Assembly: GCA_031417555.1 (NCBI GenBank)
Contig: JANOVV010000028.1
Location: 95,863-159,862 of the forward strand
From: JADKIH01 sp031417555
GTDB lineage: Bacteria; Bacteroidota; Bacteroidia; AKYH767-A; 2013-40CM-41-45
Direction of reading: 5' to 3'
DNA: 64,000 bases
Below are positions 27,819 to 36,339 of the stretch, in pieces; within the stretch, counting starts at the first letter, position 1, and the number at the start of each line of letters is the position of its first letter. Both the position numbers and the translations under genes were made by a program. The notes beneath the pieces were generated by a model. That model was not told the origin of the DNA, searched no databases, and saw only the letters and a program-made list of their open reading frames with translations.

Positions 27819-30002
27819 ATGAAGAAGTTTATATTCATATCCATTCGGTCAATAACGTTGATAATCCTTATTCCGGTGTTTTGTCAGGCGCAAATGCACC
27901 TGAAAAAAGCAAATCGGTTTTACGATAATCTTGCTTTTGCTGAGGCTGCTCCTGAGTATGAAAAAGCGTTAAAATCAGATTCAACGAATTCTGATGCTAT
28001 ATTCCGTATCGCTCATTGTTACAGACTTATCAATAATATGCAGGAGGCAGAAAAGTGGTATGGAAAGGCTGTTCAATTAAAAGAGGCAAGACCTTCACAT
28101 TTTATTTATTATACAGAAGCATTAATGAGCAATGGAAAATATTCAGATGCTGAATACTGGATAATGAAATACAGAGAAGTTGCCGGCGCAGATAGCCGCA
28201 CGGATAAAATCGTAGAATCACTTCATAATATAGGTTGGCTAATCCAGGATAGTTTAAATTTTGTTATTAATAAACTATCCATCAACAGCGAAAATGCTGA
28301 TTGTGCTCCTGTAATCTATAATAATGGAATTGTATTTTCTTCTTCAAGAAAAAGAGGTGAAATAATACAAAGGGTACATGAATGGACTGATCTTCCTTTT
28401 TTTACATTGTATTATTCTAAAGGGAAAGGTGATAAATTAGCCGAACCGGAACTTTTTGCTCCATCGATTACAACAAAATTTAATAATGCAACTATATGCT
28501 TTAATAAAAAAGGCGATGAATTATATATTACTAGAAATAATATTACAGAAGGTGATATAAAAAGAAGTGATAGTGGTGTTGTAAAATTAAGCATCTATCG
28601 TTTTAAAAAATCAGGTTCAAAATGGATTGATGAATCTTCTTTCCAATATAACAGTGATCAGTATAACTGCGCTCATCCTTGCTTAAGTGCTGATGGCAGT
28701 AAATTATTTTTTACTTCTGACATGCCGGGAGGATTCGGAGGATTGGATCTTTATGTAAGTTCTAAAAAAGGAAAAGACTGGGGAAAACCGGAAAACCTGG
28801 GTCCTAATATTAATACTACTGGTAACGACTGCTTTCCATTTGTAGATGATAAAGACGGACTTTTTTATGCAACCAATGGACGGGGAGGACTCGGTGGTCA
28901 TGATATCTTTTATTGTGCAAAATCTTTTGATGGTTATTCAGATCCCGAAAATTTAGGATACCCGATTAATTCACCCGGCGATGATTTCGGATGGACACAA
29001 AACGAAACAGGTAATTCCGGGTACTTCTCTTCCAACAGAGAAGGCCGTGGCCAAAACGATGATATATATTCTTTCAATCGGGCATCTTATCCTCTTAATC
29101 TTTTAGTAATAGACTCAAAAACTAAAATGCCATTGACTGCTTCCAGAGTGAAAGTAATGGAATCAGGAAGGCAAAAACGAGTATTGACGACATCCGATGA
29201 TGGTTCGCTTTATATGTTTATTACTCCGGGTAAAAATTATAGCTTTATTACGGAAAAAGAAAAATATGCTACTGATTCAACCGGCCTTGAATGGAAGTCT
29301 TTATCTATGGCTTCATTAAACAATTTATCAATCGCTCTGCGTAAAGAAGTGTCGAATGTTTTTGTCGAAGGAAAGCTTTTCAATAACAGCTCGGATAAAA
29401 AAGCAATTGCTAATGCAAAAGTCATTCTCACCGATAAGGAAACAGGCAAAGAAATTTCTACTGTTTCTGGAGAAGACGGATCTTATAAATTTGAAAATCT
29501 CACATTAGATAGCCGGTATAGCCTGGAAGCCAAAATGAAAAATGGCGTTTCTTATCCGATAGAGATCTCAATAGATGATATTGCAGATAACAGAACTGTC
29601 AACAGAGATATTGTCATTAATAATATTATGGATGTTGTTAAAATTGAAAACATATTTTACGACCTAAACAAATACAATGTTAGACCTGATGCTGCCAATA
29701 TACTGGACGGATTAGTTGACATGATGAAATCTAATGCAGAAATGAAAATTGAAATTCGTTCTCATACAGATTGTCGTCAAGACGATAATTACAATATGAA
29801 ATTATCAGAAAGACGCGCAAAAGCTGTTGTAGCTTACTTAGCCAAACATGGCATTTCCTCTAAAAGGCTTGTTGCTAAAGGATACGGAGAAACCATGCTG
29901 ATTAATCACTGTGAATGTGAAGGAGGCAGTATAAAGCCTTGCTCTGAAGAAGAACAACAGTTAAACAGGCGGACAGAATTTAAGATACTTTCATTGGAGT
30001 AA
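27819..30002 (+). CDS. OmpA-family protein with TPR, PD40 and carboxypeptidase-regulatory-like domains (PorE-like)
   Basis: 727 residues: signal peptide; TPR-like helices (about 30-125, with RFYDNLAFAEAAPEYEKAL); WD40-like PD40 repeats (about 185-430, with SADGSKLFFTSDMPGGFGG and GLFYATNGRGGLGGHDIFY); a CarboxypepD-regulatory-like fold (about 515-590, ANAKVILTDKETG); and an OmpA peptidoglycan-binding domain (about 605-727, IEIRSHTD, LSERRAKAV and NRRTEFKI). This order matches PorE, a T9SS-associated periplasmic/outer-membrane protein that binds peptidoglycan. The third gene of an apparent operon with the giant adhesin and PorP/SprF, it is followed by a strong terminator. PorE-type function is inferred; many paralogs share this layout. 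Confidence 0.87.
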   Translation: MKKFIFISIRSITLIILIPVFCQAQMHLKKANRFYDNLAFAEAAPEYEKALKSDSTNSDAIFRIAHCYRLINNMQEAEKWYGKAVQLKEARPSHFIYYTEALMSNGKYSDAEYWIMKYREVAGADSRTDKIVESLHNIGWLIQDSLNFVINKLSINSENADCAPVIYNNGIVFSSSRKRGEIIQRVHEWTDLPFFTLYYSKGKGDKLAEPELFAPSITTKFNNATICFNKKGDELYITRNNITEGDIKRSDSGVVKLSIYRFKKSGSKWIDESSFQYNSDQYNCAHPCLSADGSKLFFTSDMPGGFGGLDLYVSSKKGKDWGKPENLGPNINTTGNDCFPFVDDKDGLFYATNGRGGLGGHDIFYCAKSFDGYSDPENLGYPINSPGDDFGWTQNETGNSGYFSSNREGRGQNDDIYSFNRASYPLNLLVIDSKTKMPLTASRVKVMESGRQKRVLTTSDDGSLYMFITPGKNYSFITEKEKYATDSTGLEWKSLSMASLNNLSIALRKEVSNVFVEGKLFNNSSDKKAIANAKVILTDKETGKEISTVSGEDGSYKFENLTLDSRYSLEAKMKNGVSYPIEISIDDIADNRTVNRDIVINNIMDVVKIENIFYDLNKYNVRPDAANILDGLVDMMKSNAEMKIEIRSHTDCRQDDNYNMKLSERRAKAVVAYLAKHGISSKRLVAKGYGETMLINHCECEGGSIKPCSEEEQQLNRRTEFKILSLE

Positions 30003-30070
30003 AAAGAAAAGCTATTAACGAGATTTAACAATGGAGCACTTTTCATGAAACACAATTTGTGAAAATTAAG

Positions 30071-30103
30071 GCGGAGACATTCTAAATGTCTCCGCTTTTT
30101 TTG
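30071..30103 (+). terminator. Rho-independent terminator after the PorP/OmpA operon
   Basis: GCGGAGACATT and AATGTCTCCGC form a perfect 11-bp stem with a 3-nt loop (30071-30095), followed by eight T residues. It lies 68 bp after the stop codon of the OmpA-family gene, between converging genes. Confidence 0.9.
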
Positions 30104-30156
30104 TTGCAGGATTAATACTAATAGCTTATTTATTATTTGAATTAATTTATCAAATT

Positions 30157-30849
30157 TTATTTAGCAGAACATTCTTTATCCTGATGATTACAACATTGGG
30201 AGCTTTCAATAGAGCCTCTTTGAATTAGCAATACAGCAAGAGCAATTGCAATAATCGGAGAAGCTTTTTTGATAAATTTTTGAAATCGAAAACCGATAAG
30301 ATGCCCCGCCAGTGAAATAGTAAGCATGGCCGGCAAAGTTCCTAACCCAAACATTGCCATGTACAGCATGCCGTCGATATAATTACCTGTTGCCAATGCT
30401 CCAGCCAGAGCCAGATATACAAAGCCGCAAGGAAGCAAGCCGTTTAGTAAGCCTATTGAAAATAAAAACCATGGCGATCCCTTAGTAAATAGCTTTTTAA
30501 ATTGTTTTTTTAAATTAAAAGTCAGACTACTTATTATTTTTGAAAACCTGATCAAAAACTTATTTACATACGATAAAATTACAATAAGCACAATTAAAAT
30601 ACCCGAAAATATACTCAACTCACTCTGAAAACCTTTTATTGAAAAAGAATACCCGGCAAGCCCCGCAATAAGACCCATGATTGAATAAGTTACTATACGA
30701 CCTATATTGTAAAGAATTCTACCACTTGCAATTTCTTTTTTTGAACCATCTCCTTTAGGCAAAGAAACTGCAATTGGTCCGCACATACCAATGCAATGGA
30801 AGCTGCCAAGAAAGCCTACTGCTAATGCTGATAATATAAATGTATTCAT
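30157..30849 (-). CDS. SafE/TauE-like membrane protein of the cbb3 oxidase cluster
   Basis: A 230-residue polytopic inner-membrane protein of the sulfite exporter TauE/SafE (DsbD-like) type that accompanies cco genes. The N-terminus has FLGSFHCIGMCGPIA, with the paired cysteines typical of this group, and GLLPCGFVYLALA provides another Cys in a membrane segment. About six hydrophobic segments are visible. The C-terminal tail has CCNHQDKEC, possibly metal-binding. It starts 1 nt after ccoH and is the last gene of the cco run. Homologues in this position are linked to copper or heme delivery for the oxidase; sulfite export is unlikely here. Confidence 0.82.
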   Translation of the reverse strand: MNTFILSALAVGFLGSFHCIGMCGPIAVSLPKGDGSKKEIASGRILYNIGRIVTYSIMGLIAGLAGYSFSIKGFQSELSIFSGILIVLIVILSYVNKFLIRFSKIISSLTFNLKKQFKKLFTKGSPWFLFSIGLLNGLLPCGFVYLALAGALATGNYIDGMLYMAMFGLGTLPAMLTISLAGHLIGFRFQKFIKKASPIIAIALAVLLIQRGSIESSQCCNHQDKECSAK

Positions 30850-30850
30850 A

Positions 30851-31300
30851 TTAATTGATAAAAATATTTTCTTCCTGATAATACGATTTGTTATTGACCG
30901 TCCAATTGGTTTTTAATTTCCAATTGCCATGGGATAATTTATTTGCCTGAATTTTCTGAATATTATTTTCGTTTAATTCAATATTAACTGAGAAATCAAG
31001 ATTTGCATTATCGGGCTTAAAAAAAAATAATGTTCCTTTTATTTGTGCATTAGTAAAATTACCCGGAAATTTTATTTCAACTACATTCTCATTTTTATAA
31101 AAACGGGAGACAGGTTTATCTGCTAAAGCCTCCGTATTTTGTATATTATTTATTTGATTTTGATACTTTACTGCTTTATCATAATAGTCTTCGCTCACAA
31201 GGTCGAATTTTTGATTCGTACTTTTATAAACAAGCATACCTATCATTATCATGAATAACAGATAAAGTAAAAATATTTTATGCCCCCAGTTAAATTTCAT
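30851..31300 (-). CDS. ccoH: FixH/CcoH family protein
   Basis: A 149-residue protein with one N-terminal membrane helix (about 7-25) and a periplasmic domain. The family stretch VSEDYYDKAVKYQNQI (Tyr-Tyr pair) matches the FixH/CcoH assembly factor of cbb3 oxidase. It lies between ccoG (13 bp upstream) and the SafE-like gene (1 nt downstream) in the cco operon, which supports the call. Known family role: stability and assembly of the cbb3 complex, together with CcoI. Confidence 0.85.
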   Translation of the reverse strand: MKFNWGHKIFLLYLLFMIMIGMLVYKSTNQKFDLVSEDYYDKAVKYQNQINNIQNTEALADKPVSRFYKNENVVEIKFPGNFTNAQIKGTLFFFKPDNANLDFSVNIELNENNIQKIQANKLSHGNWKLKTNWTVNNKSYYQEENIFIN

Positions 31301-31313
31301 TTTTTAATTATTT

Positions 31314-32723
31314 TTAATTATTGGGTCCCAGGAATGAACTTTTCGCATAATCTGCAATTTTATCATCACAAATAACCTGAATGGTAACAGGCGTCTTTGT
31401 TTTTTTTATCTCCTTTTGGTCGACTACAATAAAAAATTCACCTTCAGCAATTCCGTCTTCACTTAAATTATCTATTCCATTTCCAATCCATTTTATTTCG
31501 CCGGTTGGTTCAATCATTTTTAATCTGACTTTCATTTTTTGAAATGTCTTATTTACTATTTTAATGTTGTATAAATTACTGATTTTATTGTTTTCTAATT
31601 TCTGAAAAAGTAATCCCGGCGTCCGCAATACAGTTGTCTCTACATCTTCTCTTAATATTAATAATGATGTAAGTGTAGTTAGCAGAATCAACAGGATAAC
31701 GGAATACCCAATAATTCGAGCTGTAATTTTATATTTTTCTTTTTTAATTATACTGTTTTCGCTGGTATAACGAATTAAGCCTCTTGGCTTATTTATTCTG
31801 TCCATAATTGTGTTGCATTCGTCAATACAAGCATTGCAGTTCACGCATTCTAATTGTGTTCCATTTCTTATATCAATTCCTGTTGGACATACATGAACAC
31901 ATTGATGACAGTCAATGCAGTCTCCTATTTTTCTTTCTTCATCTTTGTGAAGTTTCCCTCTGGGTTCTCCACGCTTATAATCATAAGCAATTACTACAGA
32001 ATTAGGATCCAATAAAACACCTTGCAACCGACCATACGGACAAACTACCAAACAAACCTGTTCTCTGAATCTTGCGAATACACCATAAAATACTCCGGTG
32101 AATGCAAAAATGGCGACTAAACCAATAGTATGATTAGATGGATCATCCAGAATTATTTTTTCTAATTCATCAACACCGATAATATATGCGAGAAAAGTGT
32201 TGGCTATTATAAAGGAAATCAGAAAAAAGATTCCATGCTTTAATAGTTTTTTTTTTATTTTTTCAGCTGTCAGCGGTGATTTATGCAACGTTTTCTGTTG
32301 CATGTAATCTCCTTCTATTAAGTATTCTATTTTTCGGAATACCATTTCCAGAAATATTGTTTGCGGACAAGCCCATCCGCACCATAAACGTCCGAATAAA
32401 GCAGTGAATAAAATAATAAAAACTGCAAATGTCAGCATGGCCAACACAAATAGGAAAAAATCCTGTGGCCAAAATGCTATTCCAAAAATAATAAACTTCC
32501 GTTCCAGCACATTGAGCAGCATAAACGGATGACCATTTATTTTAATGAATGGCTGAACAAACATTATAACCAATAAAACAATGGTAACTAATGTTCTTGC
32601 ATTGTAAAGTTTTCCTTTTGGTTTTTTAGGATAAATCCATTGTCTCTTACCTTCTTTGCTGATGGTAGAAATACTATCCCTGAAACTTTCCTGGGTAAGA
32701 GGTTTATCTTTAGCTTCAATCAT
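31314..32723 (-). CDS. ccoG: Cytochrome c oxidase accessory protein CcoG (FixG/RdxA)
   Basis: A 469-residue membrane-bound iron-sulfur protein. About five membrane segments are seen (near 46-62, 85-110, 160-180, 195-212 and 335-355). The motif GRLWCGWACPQT occurs early, and two 4Fe-4S clusters are marked by CIDCHQCVHVCP and CVNCNACIDEC. The C-terminal ~110 residues form an Ig-like periplasmic domain. CcoG is a cupric reductase that helps provide Cu(I) for the cbb3 catalytic subunit. It starts 1 nt after the ccoP stop codon, in the same operon. Length is normal for the family. Confidence 0.95.
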   Translation of the reverse strand: MIEAKDKPLTQESFRDSISTISKEGKRQWIYPKKPKGKLYNARTLVTIVLLVIMFVQPFIKINGHPFMLLNVLERKFIIFGIAFWPQDFFLFVLAMLTFAVFIILFTALFGRLWCGWACPQTIFLEMVFRKIEYLIEGDYMQQKTLHKSPLTAEKIKKKLLKHGIFFLISFIIANTFLAYIIGVDELEKIILDDPSNHTIGLVAIFAFTGVFYGVFARFREQVCLVVCPYGRLQGVLLDPNSVVIAYDYKRGEPRGKLHKDEERKIGDCIDCHQCVHVCPTGIDIRNGTQLECVNCNACIDECNTIMDRINKPRGLIRYTSENSIIKKEKYKITARIIGYSVILLILLTTLTSLLILREDVETTVLRTPGLLFQKLENNKISNLYNIKIVNKTFQKMKVRLKMIEPTGEIKWIGNGIDNLSEDGIAEGEFFIVVDQKEIKKTKTPVTIQVICDDKIADYAKSSFLGPNN

Positions 32724-32724
32724 T

Positions 32725-33702
32725 CTATTTTTTCAGTGAGCTGCCTGCAACGACCGTTGCTGAAGTATCTGTTGTTTGGTTCAAGGTTTCAACCCATTTA
32801 TCACCTTGCGGTTCTTTTGCAACTAAAGGTTTTGTTCCGTGAAGAGTGAGAATAAAACTGGCTACTTGTTGCATTTGTTTCGGTGTAAGTTGTGTTTTCC
32901 AGGAAATCATTCCTTTGGCAGGTACGCCATTCGTAATAGTAGCATATACATTCTTAATTCCTCCGCCATGTATCCAGAAATCATCTGTTAAATTAGGACC
33001 AACTTGTCCGCCACCATCTGCCAGGTGACAAGCAACGCAATTTTTATCGAAAATATTTTTTCCTTCAGTAAGTCCGTTCACATCTGTTAGCGCAATTACA
33101 TTTTCTTCATTTACATTTTCTCCTGAAATTTTTATTCTTTCTTCTTTTGCAATTTGTGCTTGTGTTAATTCATCTTTATATTCCTGCAGTTGTAATTTAC
33201 CGGTTCCCGAAACATGATAAGAAATCATATATACAACTGCAAAAAAAATTGTAAAGATAAATCCCCATTTCCACCATGGAGGAAGACTATTATCCAATTC
33301 ACGAATACCATCGTAATTATGATCAAGCATTATATCTGCTTCTTTTTCAATCGGAATTGCACGTGTCAAAAATTTTCGATCAAATTTTGCCCAAACACCT
33401 TCTTTATCTTCAATTTTTTTTCTGTGAATTGGTAAATTCTTTTCAGGTGAACTTTCGGCCGGGCCATAGTGCCGCATGATAGCTTTTAAAGACGAATACA
33501 ATGCAAATATTGTAATAGTCATTATAAAGAATAGTAATATTAACAACCATGTCGAGGCATCGTAATCGAATATTTTTGTAAATCCGGCTCTGGCACCGCG
33601 ATTTATGGGAGCAGTAGTTTGTGCATTTGTCTGTAGCGAAAGTAAAAATGCAGATACTACGGTTAAGTAAGATTTATTTTTGAAATTAATTTTATTATTC
33701 AT
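32725..33702 (-). CDS. ccoP: cbb3 cytochrome oxidase subunit III CcoP (monoheme)
   Basis: With the start at ATG 33702 the product has 325 residues; an in-frame ATG at 33735 lies inside ccoQ and would add 11 residues before the signal sequence. It has an N-terminal hydrophobic segment ending QTNAQ, a helix at about 46-70, the CcoP signature YDGIRELDNSLPPWWKWG, a second helix, and one C-terminal cytochrome c domain with CVACH and a possible Met ligand in PAKGMISW. Proteobacterial CcoP carries two hemes; only one CxxCH is seen here, as is common in Bacteroidota. It passes electrons to CcoO/CcoN. Part of the cco operon. Confidence 0.93.
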   Translation of the reverse strand: MNNKINFKNKSYLTVVSAFLLSLQTNAQTTAPINRGARAGFTKIFDYDASTWLLILLFFIMTITIFALYSSLKAIMRHYGPAESSPEKNLPIHRKKIEDKEGVWAKFDRKFLTRAIPIEKEADIMLDHNYDGIRELDNSLPPWWKWGFIFTIFFAVVYMISYHVSGTGKLQLQEYKDELTQAQIAKEERIKISGENVNEENVIALTDVNGLTEGKNIFDKNCVACHLADGGGQVGPNLTDDFWIHGGGIKNVYATITNGVPAKGMISWKTQLTPKQMQQVASFILTLHGTKPLVAKEPQGDKWVETLNQTTDTSATVVAGSSLKK

Positions 33703-33712
33703 ACGTGATGAG

Positions 33713-33892
33713 TTATTGTTTATTGAATTCATCATTATTAGTTAATGGTGCATGACTCATTTCTTCAAGATGTTTTTTGTCAGCTTTTATTACCCATATA
33801 AACATTCCGATAAAGAAAATAAAGAATACTAGCAATGAAAACATAGGATAAATTCCAATTCCATCAATTTTTTCTAAAGTGTTCTTAAACAT
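33713..33892 (-). CDS. ccoQ: cbb3 oxidase subunit CcoQ (FixQ), 59 residues
   Basis: A short gene between ccoNO and ccoP, found by reading the minus strand from the ATG at 33892. The product begins MFKNTLEKIDGIGIYPMFS, has one membrane helix (about 17-36, SLLVFFIFFIGMFIWVI), then a charged tail (KADKKHLEEMSHAP). This is the size and layout of CcoQ/FixQ, which stabilises the cbb3 complex. The stop at 33713 is 10 bp before the preferred ccoP start; the ATG at 33735 of the longer ccoP frame lies within this gene. Identification rests on position and topology, since CcoQ sequences are poorly conserved. Confidence 0.85.
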   Translation of the reverse strand: MFKNTLEKIDGIGIYPMFSLLVFFIFFIGMFIWVIKADKKHLEEMSHAPLTNNDEFNKQ

Positions 33893-33908
33893 TTTTTATT
33901 TTTTATTA

Positions 33909-36041
33909 TTATTTATTAAAATCGCTTGTTGTTTTATTTCCTTTTATATCGGTACCTAATCGTTGCAGGTAAGCGGTAATTGCAACAATTTCTTTAAGTG
34001 CGTCTACTTTTATTCCATCTTTTTTTAGATTTTCGGAAATTTTATTTGCCTGTTTCATTAAATCTTTATTGGCTGATAAATCATAGTTACTTTCATACGG
34101 AACACCTAGCGTAATCATTGCCCTGATTTTCGCCGCTGTTGTAGATGTATCTAAATTCTGCTCAATCATAAATTCATAAGCCGGCATGATTGAACCCGGC
34201 GACATTGTTGTAGGATCCATCATATGATTGTAATGCCAAGAATCAGGATATTTACCACCTTCACGATGTAAATCAGGCCCGGTTCTTTTTGAACCCCATT
34301 GGAATGGATGATCATAAACAAATTCACCTGCTTTTGAGTATTCTCCATAGCGCTCAGTTTCTGAACGAAACGGACGTATCATTTGAGAATGGCATGTGTA
34401 ACATCCTTCTCTGACATAAATATCACGACCTTGTAATTCAAGAGGCGTATAGGGTTTTACACTCGCTATCGTCGGTATATTTGATTTAATCATGAACGTC
34501 GGTATCATTTCAACAACACCGCCGATAAGAATTACAATTAAACTCCATAACAACATTGTAATTGGTCTGCGTTCTATCCATCGATGCCAGTGTCCTCCTT
34601 TATTTGCAACATAAACTTTCTCAAGCGCCGGAGCTTCTGCCGGTTCATCTGCAACCAGTTTTCCGGCCCGCATTGTCAAAACCAGATTGTAAACCATCGC
34701 CAGTGCACCAATTAGGTAAAGACTACCACCAACAGATCTCAGAGCATACATTGGTTTTATTTGCACAACCGTTTCTAAAAAATTCGGATAACGTAGAATT
34801 CCGTCAGCCGTAAACTCTTTCCACATCAGGCTTTGCGTAAATCCTGCCCAATACATTGGAATAGTATAGAATAAAATTCCTAAAGTGCCAATCCAGAAAT
34901 GAAATCCCGCAAGTTTTTTCGAGTAAAGTGGTGTATTGAATATTCTCGGTATTATCCAGTATAATATTCCAAAAGTCAGAAAACCATTCCATCCTAAAGC
35001 CCCGACATGCACATGTGCTATTGTCCAATCTGTAAAATGAGAAATTGCATTTACACTTTTTAATGAAAGCATCGGGCCTTCAAAAGTTGCCATACCATAA
35101 GCGGTTACAGCTACTACCATAAATTTTAAAACAACATCATCGCGTACTCTATCCCAGGCACCTCTTAATGTTAATAAACCATTTATCATTCCTCCCCACG
35201 ATGGTGCAATAAGCATTATTGAAAATACAACACCAAGTGATTGTGCCCAATCTGGTAAAGCTGTGTATAAAAGATGATGGGGCCCTGCCCATATGTATAA
35301 AAATATTAATGCCCAGAAATGGATGATTGACAAACGGTAAGAGTAAACCGGGCGATTGGCAGCCTTCGGTAAAAAATAATACATCAATCCGAGATAAGGC
35401 GTAGTCAAAAAGAAAGCTACTGCATTGTGTCCATACCACCATTGAACCAATGCATCCTGAACACCGGCATAAACAGGATAACTCTTTGTTAAACTAATAG
35501 GTATTTCCATTGAGTTAACAATGTGTAGAACAGCAACGGTTATAACTGTGGCTATATAAAACCAAATGGCTACGTAAAGATGCCTTTCTCTCCTCTTAAT
35601 GATGGTCCCAAACATATTGATTGCAAAAATCACCCAGACAAGTGCAATTAAAATATCAATAGGCCATTCAAGTTCTGCATATTCTTTACTCGTTGTAATT
35701 CCTAGAGGTAATGTAACAGCTGCTAATACAATTATTGATTGCCAACCCCAGAAATGTACTTTACTTAATACATCACTGAACATCCTTGCCTTACATAATC
35801 GCTGAAGAGAATAATACAACCCCATAAAAATTCCATTTCCAACAAAAGCAAAAATTACAGCATTCGTATGCAACGGCCGAATTCGGCCGAATGAAGCATG
35901 TGGATCAAAATTTAAACCGGGGTAGGTGAGTTGTAAGGCCGCAAAAAGACCTACCAACATACCTACTATTCCCCAAACCATTGTTGCAATTGCAAAGTTT
36001 TTTACGATACGATTATCGTAACTGAATTTTTCAATAGTCAT
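33909..36041 (-). CDS. ccoNO: Fused cbb3 cytochrome oxidase subunits I and II (CcoN-CcoO)
   Basis: 710 residues. Residues about 1-480 are CcoN, the heme-copper catalytic subunit, with 12 or so membrane helices and the histidine motifs RPLHTNAVIF, WWYGHNAVAF, AGPHHLLYT and AHVHVGALGW. Residues about 500-710 are CcoO, a membrane-anchored monoheme cytochrome c with REGCYTCHSQMIRPF and GPDLHREGGKYPDSWH. The two are separate genes in proteobacteria; the fusion is usual in Bacteroidota. The enzyme is a high-affinity terminal oxidase used at low oxygen. It lies 3 nt after ccoS and 16 bp before ccoQ. An FNR-like box and a TATGTTTG -7 element upstream of ccoS may drive this operon. Confidence 0.96.
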   Translation of the reverse strand: MTIEKFSYDNRIVKNFAIATMVWGIVGMLVGLFAALQLTYPGLNFDPHASFGRIRPLHTNAVIFAFVGNGIFMGLYYSLQRLCKARMFSDVLSKVHFWGWQSIIVLAAVTLPLGITTSKEYAELEWPIDILIALVWVIFAINMFGTIIKRRERHLYVAIWFYIATVITVAVLHIVNSMEIPISLTKSYPVYAGVQDALVQWWYGHNAVAFFLTTPYLGLMYYFLPKAANRPVYSYRLSIIHFWALIFLYIWAGPHHLLYTALPDWAQSLGVVFSIMLIAPSWGGMINGLLTLRGAWDRVRDDVVLKFMVVAVTAYGMATFEGPMLSLKSVNAISHFTDWTIAHVHVGALGWNGFLTFGILYWIIPRIFNTPLYSKKLAGFHFWIGTLGILFYTIPMYWAGFTQSLMWKEFTADGILRYPNFLETVVQIKPMYALRSVGGSLYLIGALAMVYNLVLTMRAGKLVADEPAEAPALEKVYVANKGGHWHRWIERRPITMLLWSLIVILIGGVVEMIPTFMIKSNIPTIASVKPYTPLELQGRDIYVREGCYTCHSQMIRPFRSETERYGEYSKAGEFVYDHPFQWGSKRTGPDLHREGGKYPDSWHYNHMMDPTTMSPGSIMPAYEFMIEQNLDTSTTAAKIRAMITLGVPYESNYDLSANKDLMKQANKISENLKKDGIKVDALKEIVAITAYLQRLGTDIKGNKTTSDFNK

Positions 36042-36044
36042 AAC

Positions 36045-36242
36045 CTAGTCTGATGTTTTTTGAAGTGTAGTTTTTGTTTCTTTATTTTCAATATCTTTTT
36101 TTAATTCGTCATCAAAAAGCATTCTTACCGATGGTGTATAATCGTCTTCGTACTGACCATTTTTAATAGACCAAATAAATGCTATTAAAAATCCGGTCGC
36201 AACAAGTAAACTAATCGCGATAAGAATGAAAATGACGCTCAA
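36045..36242 (-). CDS. ccoS: cbb3 oxidase maturation protein CcoS
   Basis: 65 residues: one N-terminal membrane helix (about 5-25), then the CcoS signature WSIKNGQYEDDYTPSVRML (aromatic-acidic stretch after the helix), and a charged tail. CcoS is required for cofactor insertion into the cbb3 catalytic subunit. It immediately precedes ccoNO and is the first gene after the likely promoter in the ccoI-ccoS gap. Confidence 0.92.
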   Translation of the reverse strand: MSVIFILIAISLLVATGFLIAFIWSIKNGQYEDDYTPSVRMLFDDELKKDIENKETKTTLQKTSD

Positions 36243-36273
36243 TTTTAATTTAAATTATTTTTTTTGGATCAGA

Positions 36274-36339
36274 CAAACATATTTAGGTCTAAACATTATT
36301 AGCATGAGGTTTATTATTTTTAAACATGATATTAATCAG
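36274..36339 (-). promoter_or_regulatory. Candidate FNR-like box and promoter of the ccoS-ccoNOQP operon
   Basis: On the minus strand, a perfect Bacteroidota -7 element TATGTTTG spans 36281-36274, 32 bp before ccoS. An FNR/CRP-type dyad TGAT-ATTA-ATCA lies at 36327-36338, overlapping the stop codon of ccoI. Its centre is about 64 bp upstream of the inferred start (about 36268), near the class I activator position (-61.5). No clear TTTG is present at -33, which would fit an activator-dependent promoter. Coordinates are direct; regulation is inferred. Confidence 0.5.

Noticed and set aside
30157..30849. True sulfite exporter linked to the sulfur genes at the window start
   Set aside because: It is 28 kb away and sits in the cco operon, where SafE-like proteins serve oxidase assembly.
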